From CALVZT01 sp964368755 (GTDB lineage Bacteria > Bacillota > Clostridia > Christensenellales > UBA1242): 64,000 bases of DNA. This document shows positions 1 through 6,882 of this stretch, piece after piece (within the stretch, counting starts at the first letter, position 1; each line of letters starts with the position of its first letter). Where the stretch lies: assembly GCA_964368755.1 (NCBI GenBank), contig CAYJCR010000003.1:1-64000 (forward strand). Reading direction: 5' to 3'. The notes below the pieces were generated by a model, which searched no databases, was not told the origin of the DNA, and worked only from the letters and a program-made list of their open reading frames with translations. The translations under genes were made by a program, and so were the position numbers.

Positions 1-102
1 ATTCTATAAAAGTGATAATATGACCGTGAAGAATAAAATTATATTTTTCTCGCGAGATTTTCTATTCACTTCTACATTTTTGGAAAAAGGAGGATTATCA
101 CT

Positions 103-354
103 ATGGCAATCGCAAAGAAAGTAGCTCCAGCTAAAGCCGCTCCAGCAAAAAAGGCTGCTCCAGCAAAGAAGGCTGCTCCAGCTAAGAAGGCTGCTCCAGT
201 CAAAGCCGCTGCTCCAGCTAAAAAAGTTGCAGTTAAAGCAGCTCCAGCAAAAAAGGCTGCTCCAGCTAAGAAAGTTGCTGCTCCAGCTAAGAAAGTTGCT
301 GCTCCAGCTAAGAAAGCAGCTCCAGCTAAGAAACCTGTAGCAAAAAAGAAATAA
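103..354 (+). CDS. Histone H1-like Lys/Ala/Pro-repeat protein
   Basis: An 83-residue, highly basic protein made almost entirely of Ala, Lys, Pro and Val, built from repeats of the type AAPAKK with no other domain. An AAGGAGG ribosome-binding site at 87-93 fixes the ATG at 103. The composition matches bacterial histone-H1-like/AlgP-type tails that bind DNA or RNA through charge; a nucleoid or RNA-compaction role is inference. It is monocistronic and followed by a hairpin terminator. The DNA is itself a degenerate 15-21 bp tandem repeat, so the length could vary between strains. The long reading frame on the opposite strand is a by-product of this repeat. Confidence 0.75.
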   Translation: MAIAKKVAPAKAAPAKKAAPAKKAAPAKKAAPVKAAAPAKKVAVKAAPAKKAAPAKKVAAPAKKVAAPAKKAAPAKKPVAKKK

Positions 355-367
355 TTAGTTTTTGATA

Positions 368-404
368 AAAAAATAGGGTATGATAACATATCCTATTTTT
401 TATT
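368..404. terminator. Bidirectional intrinsic terminator
   Basis: An 11-bp inverted repeat (371-397, loop ATAA, G-T pairs included) is flanked by an A run on the left and a T run on the right. It can end both the H1-like gene and the leftward transglutaminase-like pair. Confidence 0.8.
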
Positions 405-1181
405 TTATTCGTTAGGCGTTGTCTTGTTAGATTGTGATGGGTTACTTTCAGATATTGTTGACTCAGCTTTTTTGTCCAATCTATTATCTTGATGAGTAAG
501 CAAAAATATCGCTATTCCATCTTCGTCTCTATTGAGTATATTCTCATCAACTGTCTTTGCGATATTGCTACCACTGACAACACTGACTGCCTCTGGTTTG
601 AATATATACTTATAAGAATCAATCGAAGCGTATGAGTTGTTCATTATATCAGCAACTACTATATTCTTAGTCAAAGGATCTCTTAGCTCTATCCAAGAGC
701 TTAGCATTGCATCATCTGTTGGATAAGGATGCAAAGCACCTATACAAACCCTATTAGAAATGTTATTCTTCGTCAATTCTAAGGAGAGTCTCGTAGTAAG
801 TTCGTGTCTGCACAACTTCCTCTCGCCCTCTCTTCTTAGTCCGGCATTGTATAACATTTCTCTAAAAGATAGTCCATTAACACCTATTTTATTATAATTT
901 TTATTGTCCAGATTGCTTACTGCAAATGCTCCATCATAATTACAAAAGTATATATCGCACTTTGTCTTCGAGTCGGACATATCTATCATCCAACCGTTTG
1001 AACAAAGATAATTGTATAACTTTGTAACCGAACGAGGATCTCTAAAATAAGATTTTGCAAACATTCCTGCAACAAAGTTGTATGGCAATGAATGCCTTGT
1101 TATATCGCTAAGACTCATCTCTCCTCTTTGCTCGGACAACTTCTTGCCTACAATATATTTTTGTGCTTCATCTATATTCAT
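405..1181 (-). CDS. Transglutaminase-like protein, triad lost (second of tandem pair)
   Basis: 258 aa. It is a paralogue of the gene just upstream (1192-1920): both share HE, a VC-x2-G segment, H-x-YPTD and SWIE blocks, and end in FLLTH-x-DN. Aligned on these blocks, the likely catalytic Cys of the partner is Arg125 here (a Cys sits one residue earlier, at 124) and the His is Ser161; only Asp178 is kept. It therefore looks like a non-catalytic copy. The start was set at 1181 because GAGGAG lies just upstream and the N-terminus then aligns with the partner. The gap between the two genes is 10 nt, so they form one operon. No signal peptide or membrane segment is seen. The substrate is unknown. 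Confidence 0.6.
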   Translation of the reverse strand: MNIDEAQKYIVGKKLSEQRGEMSLSDITRHSLPYNFVAGMFAKSYFRDPRSVTKLYNYLCSNGWMIDMSDSKTKCDIYFCNYDGAFAVSNLDNKNYNKIGVNGLSFREMLYNAGLRREGERKLCRHELTTRLSLELTKNNISNRVCIGALHPYPTDDAMLSSWIELRDPLTKNIVVADIMNNSYASIDSYKYIFKPEAVSVVSGSNIAKTVDENILNRDEDGIAIFLLTHQDNRLDKKAESTISESNPSQSNKTTPNE

Positions 1182-1191
1182 TTTGTCTCCT

Positions 1192-1920
1192 CTATTCATC
1201 ACCCTCAGTCGGGTTAGAAGGTTTGTTGCCAGCACCTTCTGTTGGGTCAGATATCATATTATCAGGGTGTGTTAGTAAGAACTCTACTAAACTATTGTCT
1301 CCATTGGGATCAATGTCCTGTCCCAAAGTACCCTCGAGATCCTTGCCTTTGATCATGCTCTTAACTTCTGGATCGAAAATAGCATTGTAAGTACTCTTGT
1401 TGACAAAGAAGTTATTAGCAACGTCTATTACGTATTTTTCTGCCTCACCATCAATGATTTCTATCCAACTATGCATCATCATATTGTCCGTAGGATATGC
1501 ATGTATTCCACCTGTGCATACTGTATGTTCAATGCCATGCTGTGCAAAATATTCAGACAACTTTACACTGGCTTCGTGGCAATGCCCTCTTGCCTCTCCG
1601 AACACATATAATCCAGCCTTGCGCATTGCGTCATCATATACATCTATTCCATCCAACTTGTAGATTACTTGTTCATCGCCAAAACTTATTGCATTGCTAT
1701 AAAACTCTGGTATGTCAAATCCTGGAGTGGACACTGCAATATCCATAAGTCTGTTCTTCATGGAATAGTTCTTAAAAAAATTACTAGCCATTACACCTTT
1801 GAGATATCTTTGATACCTATCAGAGGTTGTATCGTACTCTTGTTTTTCTCTACGAGATCTACCATCAACCTGAGATAGCCTTATCATGGACATATAATCT
1901 TGTGCTTGAGTCTTGTTCAT
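1192..1920 (-). CDS. Transglutaminase-like Cys-His-Asp protein (first of tandem pair)
   Basis: 242 aa, no signal peptide, no membrane segment. The middle of the protein carries GHCHEAS (Cys114), MMHSWIE (His150) and YVIDVANN (Asp166). This order and spacing are those of the transglutaminase-like/papain-fold triad. An SD (TTAGGAG) precedes the ATG. The C-terminus is acidic and repetitive (PTEG repeated). It is the first gene of a two-gene operon whose second member has lost the Cys and His. The fold is inferred from the motif pattern only. A protease, amidase or cross-linking activity on a cytosolic target is possible; no specific family was recognised. Confidence 0.6.
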   Translation of the reverse strand: MNKTQAQDYMSMIRLSQVDGRSRREKQEYDTTSDRYQRYLKGVMASNFFKNYSMKNRLMDIAVSTPGFDIPEFYSNAISFGDEQVIYKLDGIDVYDDAMRKAGLYVFGEARGHCHEASVKLSEYFAQHGIEHTVCTGGIHAYPTDNMMMHSWIEIIDGEAEKYVIDVANNFFVNKSTYNAIFDPEVKSMIKGKDLEGTLGQDIDPNGDNSLVEFLLTHPDNMISDPTEGAGNKPSNPTEGDE

Positions 1921-2041
1921 ATCATACTCCTAACTTTGTTTTGTATCCAAAAGTGCAACAATATTTATCAATAAGTATATGTTAACATAGATTAAAAGGT
2001 TTTTCAATAGCCAATTTGTTTTTTTGTGCAATATGTTAATA

Positions 2042-2070
2042 TTGACAAAGCTCTTGCTTTATCATATAAT
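2042..2070 (+). promoter_or_regulatory. Consensus sigma-A promoter of the secreted protein gene
   Basis: TTGACA (2042-2047), a 17-bp spacer and TATAAT (2065-2070), a perfect match to the housekeeping consensus. The predicted start is near 2077, giving a short leader with GGAG before the ATG at 2090. Confidence 0.85.
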
Positions 2071-2089
2071 TAAATCGTTAGGAGAAAGT

Positions 2090-2833
2090 ATGCGAGAAAT
2101 CAAAGCGATGTTAAAAAATAATCAAAAAAAGCATTATTCAGTCAAAGTACGTGATTTTGCCAAGGCTTTTTTGGTTTTTGCAATGCTTAGCATTAATGTT
2201 TTACTCCCAGCATCAACAAAAATAGCACAAAGCAAGTATACCAATCACAATGATACAAGAATAGAGCAACCTGTCAATAATAATCAACATGCTAACAACC
2301 AAAATACACAAGTTGTTCAGAAAAAATATGATGAAACTACTGCTTGGGGAAAGTATTTTAACAAACATACTGAAGAAGAAGCTCTCGGTGAGATATCTCG
2401 CATTATTGAACAAAGCGATGGTGATGATCCAGAAGATCTTCGATTTGTTACTCCTGACGAGGACAACAAGATAATCTTGTCTGGAGACAAAAAAATGCGT
2501 ACGTATACCTTTTTTGATACTCCAACAGAGCAAGATTCACAATTTACGAGTAAAGGCACTAATGGTATCGCCATATATGAATATATTGACTCTAACAACA
2601 AATACCACTCAAGTCTTGGATCTTTTACTTCAGATATTATGTCAGACAATTTTGTTGTCATCAATCACAATTTATTTGTAACATACGAGGACAAGTTCGC
2701 TCCAATATACATATACGATGATGCATCGGAATTGTTCTATTGTGGAAGTGAAGATCTCAAAGCAAATGACAAAGCCTCACAAGATGCATTCCGTGCAGCC
2801 GCTGACAATCTCGGTGCAGAGAATGTTCAATAG
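2090..2833 (+). CDS. Secreted or membrane-tethered protein of unknown function
   Basis: 247 aa, not recognised. Residues about 20-42 form a basic stretch followed by a hydrophobic segment (KAFLVFAMLSINVLLPA), so it is exported or anchored by its N-terminus. The next region is rich in Asn/Gln, typical of an extracytoplasmic linker. The rest is acidic and mixed, ending FRAAADNLGAENVQ. The ATG at 2090 was chosen for its GGAG site; an upstream in-frame start at 2024 lies before the promoter and is unlikely. A strong promoter suggests high expression. The gene is divergent from the transglutaminase-like pair, which may or may not be meaningful. Confidence 0.6.
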   Translation: MREIKAMLKNNQKKHYSVKVRDFAKAFLVFAMLSINVLLPASTKIAQSKYTNHNDTRIEQPVNNNQHANNQNTQVVQKKYDETTAWGKYFNKHTEEEALGEISRIIEQSDGDDPEDLRFVTPDEDNKIILSGDKKMRTYTFFDTPTEQDSQFTSKGTNGIAIYEYIDSNNKYHSSLGSFTSDIMSDNFVVINHNLFVTYEDKFAPIYIYDDASELFYCGSEDLKANDKASQDAFRAAADNLGAENVQ

Positions 2834-2864
2834 AGTCGCAACTTATAATAATCTATTTAAGAAT

Positions 2865-2898
2865 AAAAAAGACACATTGATATAAAAATGTGTCTTTT
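2865..2898. terminator. Bidirectional intrinsic terminator
   Basis: A perfect inverted repeat with arms AAAGACACATT and AATGTGTCTTT, with an A run on the left and a T run on the right. It lies between two converging genes. Confidence 0.85.
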
Positions 2899-2938
2899 TC
2901 ATTACAAAATTATAAAAAATACTAAATTATTGCACTAT

Positions 2939-3592
2939 TTAAAAGTTTTTTGATTGACCAAACTCCAAAACTATCAATTCAACATTATCTTCTTTACACT
3001 TTTTTCTTAAATAATCGGTATCGGTTTTGAAAAGTTTATGTTCAAAATGAACTGGAATAATTATTCTTGCTCCACAAGATTTTGCATATTCAACTCCATC
3101 ATAAACCCCAAAAGTAATTCCATTATCCGAGAATGGCATTATCATTATATCGGCTTTGTAGTTATTTTCAAACCCAATTGTATCACTTGTAAAATATACA
3201 GTTTTATTTTTATAATTAATTATAAATCCTATATTTTCTTTTACTGTGCGACCTTTCATAGGCGGCAAATATCCATGTTGGGCTTCAACGATGTTAATAA
3301 TTGTTTGTCCGATTTTTATTTCATTTTCTGGTACAACTTGATTCACACTTAACTCAGCAAAAGCATTGTCCACTTCTCTACTTGAATATACCTGACAACC
3401 ATCTCGAGCAACAAGCTTATTAATCGCCTCTGCCATACAATGGTCATTGTGTTTGTGAGAAATGAGAATAATGTCTAGTTTTGGTATCTTATTTAATATT
3501 TCATCATTATAATTAACATTTCCGAGATCAATCAATATATTTTTATCTGTTTGGATAAGTATACAACTCTGCCAGTATTTTGTTATTTTCAT
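2939..3592 (-). CDS. MBL-fold metal-dependent hydrolase
   Basis: 217 aa. The metallo-beta-lactamase signature SHKHNDH (His46, His48, Asp50, His51) follows an IDLGN strand, and a later PVHFEHK supplies a further His. The size and layout match the UPF0173/UlaG-like group of small single-domain metal hydrolases; the substrate cannot be told. A GTG at 3601 is in frame, but AAGGGAG touches it, while it sits 8 nt before the ATG at 3592, so the ATG is preferred. The gene is divergent from the ArsP_2-like exporter. A TATAAT at 3615-3620 (reverse strand) is its probable -10 box. Confidence 0.8.
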   Translation of the reverse strand: MKITKYWQSCILIQTDKNILIDLGNVNYNDEILNKIPKLDIILISHKHNDHCMAEAINKLVARDGCQVYSSREVDNAFAELSVNQVVPENEIKIGQTIINIVEAQHGYLPPMKGRTVKENIGFIINYKNKTVYFTSDTIGFENNYKADIMIMPFSDNGITFGVYDGVEYAKSCGARIIIPVHFEHKLFKTDTDYLRKKCKEDNVELIVLEFGQSKNF

Positions 3593-3691
3593 TTTTTCCA
3601 CTCCCTTTTGAGTTATTATAAGTTAGTACTCAAAAAAAACAAAATGTTTTGTAAGTATTTTTTCTATTATATGATAGATGAGATTATTCTC

Positions 3692-3721
3692 TTGACAAAG
3701 CATGCCTTTTGGAGTTAAAAT
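3692..3721 (+). promoter_or_regulatory. Promoter of the ArsP_2-like exporter
   Basis: TTGACA (3692-3697), 18 bp, TAAAAT (3716-3721). It is located in the divergent intergenic region about 35 bp before the first start codon. Confidence 0.75.
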
Positions 3722-3755
3722 CTCGCAAGTAAGAAAGTAATTGTTTTTTATATAT

Positions 3756-4688
3756 ATGAGGTCCCATTTGAAAGAAATACTTGAGGTTATCCTAGACGCA
3801 TTGATAGACTCTGCTAAGATACTGCCATTGTTACTCGCAGTGTATTTTTTGGTTGAACTTCTTGAATACAAATGTGCTTCGAAGTTCGAGAACTCACGCC
3901 TGCTCAAAGGCAACATCTCTCCTATATTCGGATCACTATTTGGGTGTGTGCCACAATGTGGATTCTCCGTAGTTGCTACAGATTTGTATGCAAAAAGAAA
4001 GCTTGCTATTGGCGCTCTTGTTGCCGTATATATATCTACTTCTGACGAAGCACTACCACTTATGTTATCTACACCCAAGAGTATTGTATCGCTACTCATA
4101 CTAATCGGAGTCAAATTGGCACTAGGTATCGGAGTTGGATATCTTGCAATGTTGTTGTATCCATTATTTTTCAAACCAAAGAATATTGCCTTGACAACTC
4201 CTACTCAACCTACTGCGTTAGACAAACAATCTGTATCTACCGAATCTCAAACTGAAGAATCTCACACAGACTTTGGTTGCTGTCATCACGATATCAAGAA
4301 GTCATATGACTGGCTTCATCCACTTATACATTCACTAAAAATATTTATATATTTACTGATTGTCAATCTCATCATGGGGTTCATCGTATATGGCGTAGGC
4401 GAAGACAATCTTATTAGATTTTTGTCTAGTAGCAACGCATTCCAACCTCTCTTTGCATGCTTGGTAGGACTTATACCCAACTGTGCATCATCAGTTATTA
4501 TTACTCAACTATACCTAATGGGTGGATTAAGCTTTGGTTCAATTGTCGCTGGACTATCAGTCAACGCAGGACTTGCGTTCTTAGTATTATTCAAACAGAA
4601 CAAGAATATCAAAGAGAACTTTTTTATCTTGGGTCTTGTTACATTCTGTAGTCTAGCAGTTGGATATGCTCTACACTTTATATTCTAA
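3756..4688 (+). CDS. ArsP_2-type putative heavy-metal/organoarsenical exporter
   Basis: 310 aa integral membrane protein with about ten hydrophobic segments, matching the ArsP_2 family (putative 10-TM metal exporters). It has two halves, each with a Pro-Cys signature: GCVPQCGFS (Cys64, Cys68) and LIPNCASS, which suggests an internal duplication and a transport path lined by Cys. The loop between the halves is hydrophilic and carries GCCHHD, a likely metal-binding cluster. The start is uncertain. The ATG at 3756 lacks an SD, while GAGGT lies 5 nt before a TTG at 3768 (306 aa), whose product begins like typical family members. The metal specificity is unknown. Confidence 0.75.
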   Translation: MRSHLKEILEVILDALIDSAKILPLLLAVYFLVELLEYKCASKFENSRLLKGNISPIFGSLFGCVPQCGFSVVATDLYAKRKLAIGALVAVYISTSDEALPLMLSTPKSIVSLLILIGVKLALGIGVGYLAMLLYPLFFKPKNIALTTPTQPTALDKQSVSTESQTEESHTDFGCCHHDIKKSYDWLHPLIHSLKIFIYLLIVNLIMGFIVYGVGEDNLIRFLSSSNAFQPLFACLVGLIPNCASSVIITQLYLMGGLSFGSIVAGLSVNAGLAFLVLFKQNKNIKENFFILGLVTFCSLAVGYALHFIF

Positions 4689-4697
4689 TATTTGAAT

Positions 4698-4731
4698 AAC
4701 ACGATGGAGATGTCTGTTGTGTTTTTTTTAT
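4698..4731 (+). terminator. Intrinsic terminator after the exporter
   Basis: An 11-bp hairpin (4698-4723, loop GATG, several G-U pairs) is followed by a run of T. Confidence 0.8.
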
Positions 4732-4760
4732 TATAAAAAAATAGCAGGTCTTTGCTCCTA

Positions 4761-5315
4761 CTATTTGTTTATACTTCTTATGATATCGGTTATCTGAGGC
4801 AAACTTTTTACACCAGAATGTCTACCAATATGCCCAACACCTGATAACACTATCTCGGTCATATGCAGATGATTTGTGTAGCCCTCTATCTCAGTTGGCT
4901 CCCAGATTGTATCGTTATCGCTATGTATATGGTATCTGTATGCTACGCTATGAGATACATATTGCATCTCTTCTTTGTACATAAGAAAATCTTTTAGAAA
5001 CTCATACCCAGGTCTAGCAATAGGCATATATCCACCAGATACGGAAATAAGTGCTTTGGGTTTGAGTTGATACTTATACAAATACTTGACAATGAATACC
5101 GAAGACAAACTGTGACATACAAATACCGTATCTTTGTCAATCTTATCTTTGTACGCATCAAGACCTGTCATCCAGTTGTCTAGCGCAATCTCTCTTTTGA
5201 GTGAAAGTGCTGGAGTAGATACTTCAATATTCATATCCTCTAAATCTTGGATAAGTTGTGGCTTCCAACATTCGTCCAGCCTGCAACTCATACCATGCAT
5301 CAATATAACATTCAT
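4761..5315 (-). CDS. RBBP9/YdeN-type alpha/beta serine hydrolase
   Basis: 184 aa, the normal size for the RBBP9/YdeN group of small alpha/beta hydrolases. The nucleophile elbow is CHSLSS (Ser69) after a VFVC strand, the acid is in SDND, and the His is in VGHIGRHSG near the C-terminus. The N-terminal LMHGMS is the oxyanion strand. Family members are cytosolic hydrolases of poorly known substrate. A good AAAGGA site precedes the ATG, and a promoter (-10 TATAAT, reverse complement at 5342-5347; -35 CTGTCA at 5365-5370) lies upstream. A more distant paralogue sits at 57860-58429. The stop codon lies in the terminator stem. Confidence 0.8.
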   Translation of the reverse strand: MNVILMHGMSCRLDECWKPQLIQDLEDMNIEVSTPALSLKREIALDNWMTGLDAYKDKIDKDTVFVCHSLSSVFIVKYLYKYQLKPKALISVSGGYMPIARPGYEFLKDFLMYKEEMQYVSHSVAYRYHIHSDNDTIWEPTEIEGYTNHLHMTEIVLSGVGHIGRHSGVKSLPQITDIIRSINK

Positions 5316-5341
5316 ATGATTGTCCTTTTTATTACTCTTTT

Positions 5342-5370
5342 ATTATAACATAAGAGATAGATTTTGACAG
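5342..5370 (-). promoter_or_regulatory. Promoter of the RBBP9-like hydrolase
   Basis: On the reverse strand: CTGTCA, 17 bp, TATAAT. It lies about 27 bp before the start codon. Confidence 0.65.
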
Positions 5371-5401
5371 CCTATTTTTGATGCTTTTACAAAAAATATA
5401 T

Positions 5402-5433
5402 AAAACTGGACTATATACAGTCCAGTTTTTTAA
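5402..5433. terminator. Bidirectional terminator after the collagen-like gene
   Basis: A perfect 11-bp inverted repeat (arms AAAACTGGACT and AGTCCAGTTTT, 6-nt loop) followed by T on both strands. Confidence 0.85.
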
Positions 5434-5449
5434 CAACAAACAAGTCTTC

Positions 5450-6244
5450 TTAGCCAGCTGGGGTTACAATCAAATATCCATTCATGACATTATCAGGAAG
5501 CACAGCCTCTCCTGTAATACTTTGGACTCTGATACTCAACTCACTATTTGCTGCAAGCTCTGCAAGGTAAACTTCGTTGTTGTGTAAGACTCCAGCACTG
5601 AATGACAATCTTGTATTACTTACTTCTAAGTCGTTGATAAATAGAGACAATTCAAGATTGTTAACAGAGGCAAATGTGAATCCAAACTCAATCTTATATG
5701 TTCCACCGTTCAACACTTGTATAGTCTGTTGTGTAGTCAAGCTATTTCTGAAGTTCTGGTTGATCGAAAAACTAATCAATTGTTCGGTCGCATTCAATGT
5801 CTGTGCTGTTGTCTTATACAATTGTGCAACTGCTAGATTGTTAGTCGGAGAGTCTTCGCCTTTTGGGATATAAAAAGTCAAATTGTGTACTCCCATAGCA
5901 AAGTCATCTTCTACACTAGCAGAGACATTAGATTCGACAGTAACAGTATCTGCGACAGCAATGCTCTCGGCAACGCCAGGATCCCCAGAAGCACCAACAT
6001 CTCCTCTTGGGATAATGAAGTCTAGTATATGATTGGGTGCAACACCAACATCTACTACTTGCGCCAGAGTTGAAGGCGCACCTGTTATTGTATTCCTCAC
6101 ACGAATAGTCTCACTTATGCCTGCAGGACCTTGTGGTCCCATAGGACCTCTTAGACCGACATAAGCAATAGGATTGGGTCTCAAAAACCAGCGATTACTG
6201 TTGGAGTTGAAACTCGAGCAAAAATTATTATCAAAGTATTTCAT
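5450..6244 (-). CDS. Collagen-like protein with C-terminal globular domain
   Basis: 264 aa. After about 30 residues rich in Asn and Ser comes a short GXY stretch (GLRGPMGPQGPAG); a second GDVGASGDPG segment follows later. The rest is Thr/Asn/Val-rich and ends in a beta-rich region of about 130 residues resembling the C-terminal BclA/C1q-like domains of spore-surface glycoproteins. No classical signal peptide is seen, as in BclA. The start at 6244 was chosen because GGGGGTG lies about 5 nt upstream and it removes a non-conserved extension. It follows the tRNA-Leu terminator. A spore or cell-surface location is inference. Confidence 0.7.
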   Translation of the reverse strand: MKYFDNNFCSSFNSNSNRWFLRPNPIAYVGLRGPMGPQGPAGISETIRVRNTITGAPSTLAQVVDVGVAPNHILDFIIPRGDVGASGDPGVAESIAVADTVTVESNVSASVEDDFAMGVHNLTFYIPKGEDSPTNNLAVAQLYKTTAQTLNATEQLISFSINQNFRNSLTTQQTIQVLNGGTYKIEFGFTFASVNNLELSLFINDLEVSNTRLSFSAGVLHNNEVYLAELAANSELSIRVQSITGEAVLPDNVMNGYLIVTPAG

Positions 6245-6317
6245 AACACACCCCCATATCATCATATTCAATAAGGCAAATGTTTGTACCAATCATTATT
6301 AGAAATGCAAGAGGGTA

Positions 6318-6342
6318 TAAAAAAACAAACATTAATGTTTGT
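6318..6342 (-). terminator. Terminator of tRNA-Leu
   Basis: The palindrome ACAAACATTAATGTTTGT (6325-6342) is followed on the reverse strand by seven T. Confidence 0.85.
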
Positions 6343-6351
6343 CTTTATATT

Positions 6352-6436
6352 TGGTGCGGACGCCGGGACTTGAACCCGGACAGGTCGCCCCACAAGATCC
6401 TTAGTCTTGCGCGTCTGCCAATTCCGCCACGACCGC
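6352..6436 (-). tRNA. tRNA-Leu (anticodon UAA)
   Basis: 85 nt with an encoded CCA. The anticodon stem CAAGA/TCTTG encloses loop CTAAGGA, giving UAA. A long variable arm is present, as expected for a class II tRNA, and the T arm has GGTTCAAGTCC. The acceptor stem is GCGGTCG/CGTCCGC with one T-T mismatch at pair 5-68. It reads UUA codons. It is followed by its own terminator. A partial copy of its 5' half lies 200 bp upstream in the same orientation (6639-6683), and a consensus promoter lies upstream of that copy. Confidence 0.95.
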
Positions 6437-6479
6437 ACGTTATCATATTACCTTGTATTATTCTTGTTAGCAAGACATA

Positions 6480-6638
6480 AGCATCTTGTACAATTTTTGC
6501 GAAAAGCCAAGGTTAACTTTTCCCGTTCTTTGTATTATTGCAGGTTTTGGTTTTCTCAAAAACCCGAGGCTTATGCCCTGCAACGCCTGTTGTTCGCTAA
6601 AAACTTGCCATTTAGGCAACTTTCCTTCACGCTCCAAC
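6480..6638 (-). other. Structured spacer between half-copy and tRNA-Leu
   Basis: On the reverse strand, TTGCAGG pairs perfectly with a later CCTGCAA and encloses a GGTTTT/AAAACC hairpin and a GC-ATAA-GC hairpin. Before it is a TTGCC/GGCAA hairpin; after it a GAAAAG/CTTTTC hairpin. The density of inverted repeats suggests RNA structure. No known RNA family was recognised, and no T run ends it before the tRNA. Confidence 0.4.
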
Positions 6639-6683
6639 CCTTAGTCTTGCGCGTCATAGAGTTCGCCACGACCGCACGTTATC
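6639..6683 (-). pseudogene. Partial tRNA-Leu 5'-half copy
   Basis: The first 20 nt (including 7 nt of 5' flank) and a later 17 nt spanning the D arm end and anticodon are identical to the tRNA-Leu(UAA) at 6352-6436. Between them the D-loop segment is replaced (8 nt for 9 nt). The copy stops after the anticodon, so it cannot form a tRNA. Confidence 0.75.
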
Positions 6684-6728
6684 TGCTTGGTTCTCACTCT
6701 TATTGGGTGGGTATCATAAGCTACGCTT

Positions 6729-6757
6729 AGTATATCAAACCAACTAGAAAATATCAA
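6729..6757 (-). promoter_or_regulatory. Promoter upstream of the tRNA-Leu half-copy
   Basis: On the reverse strand: TTGATA, 17 bp, TATACT. The predicted start is near 6722, so the transcript would run through the half-copy and spacer into tRNA-Leu and stop at its terminator. Confidence 0.65.
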
Positions 6758-6882
6758 GTGGTTTGTTGATGAAAATATAGTTTTTTTTGAGAGATTTTTG
6801 TTTGCAGACTAGCATATAATTGCATTATACTATTTACAAGAATTATAAAATGCAAAGTGTTTTTGAGATAAGGAGTAAATTT

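Larger units (their letters stand above)
6437..6882. other. Intergenic region: tRNA half-copy, structured spacer, two promoters
   Basis: No protein gene is seen here. On the reverse strand it holds a promoter at 6729-6757, the tRNA-Leu half-copy at 6639-6683 and a spacer with several inverted repeats. On the forward strand it holds the leader of the zinc-ribbon gene, with a possible TATAAT at 6815-6820 and AAGGAG at 6870-6875. Confidence 0.6.

Noticed and set aside
72..389. A 105-aa open frame on the strand opposite the H1-like gene
   Set aside because: It is the mirror of the Lys/Ala/Pro repeat (Ala/Gly/Phe-rich) and lacks an SD or promoter; the forward gene has both.
6352..6683. A group I intron in tRNA-Leu(UAA), known from cyanobacteria
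   Set aside because: The full tRNA at 6352-6436 is uninterrupted and the copy upstream has no matching 3' half after the spacer, so no exon pair is present.
6407..6730. A 107-aa open frame over the tRNA-Leu and spacer
   Set aside because: It runs antisense through tRNA-Leu and its half-copy, has no SD and no recognisable protein pattern.
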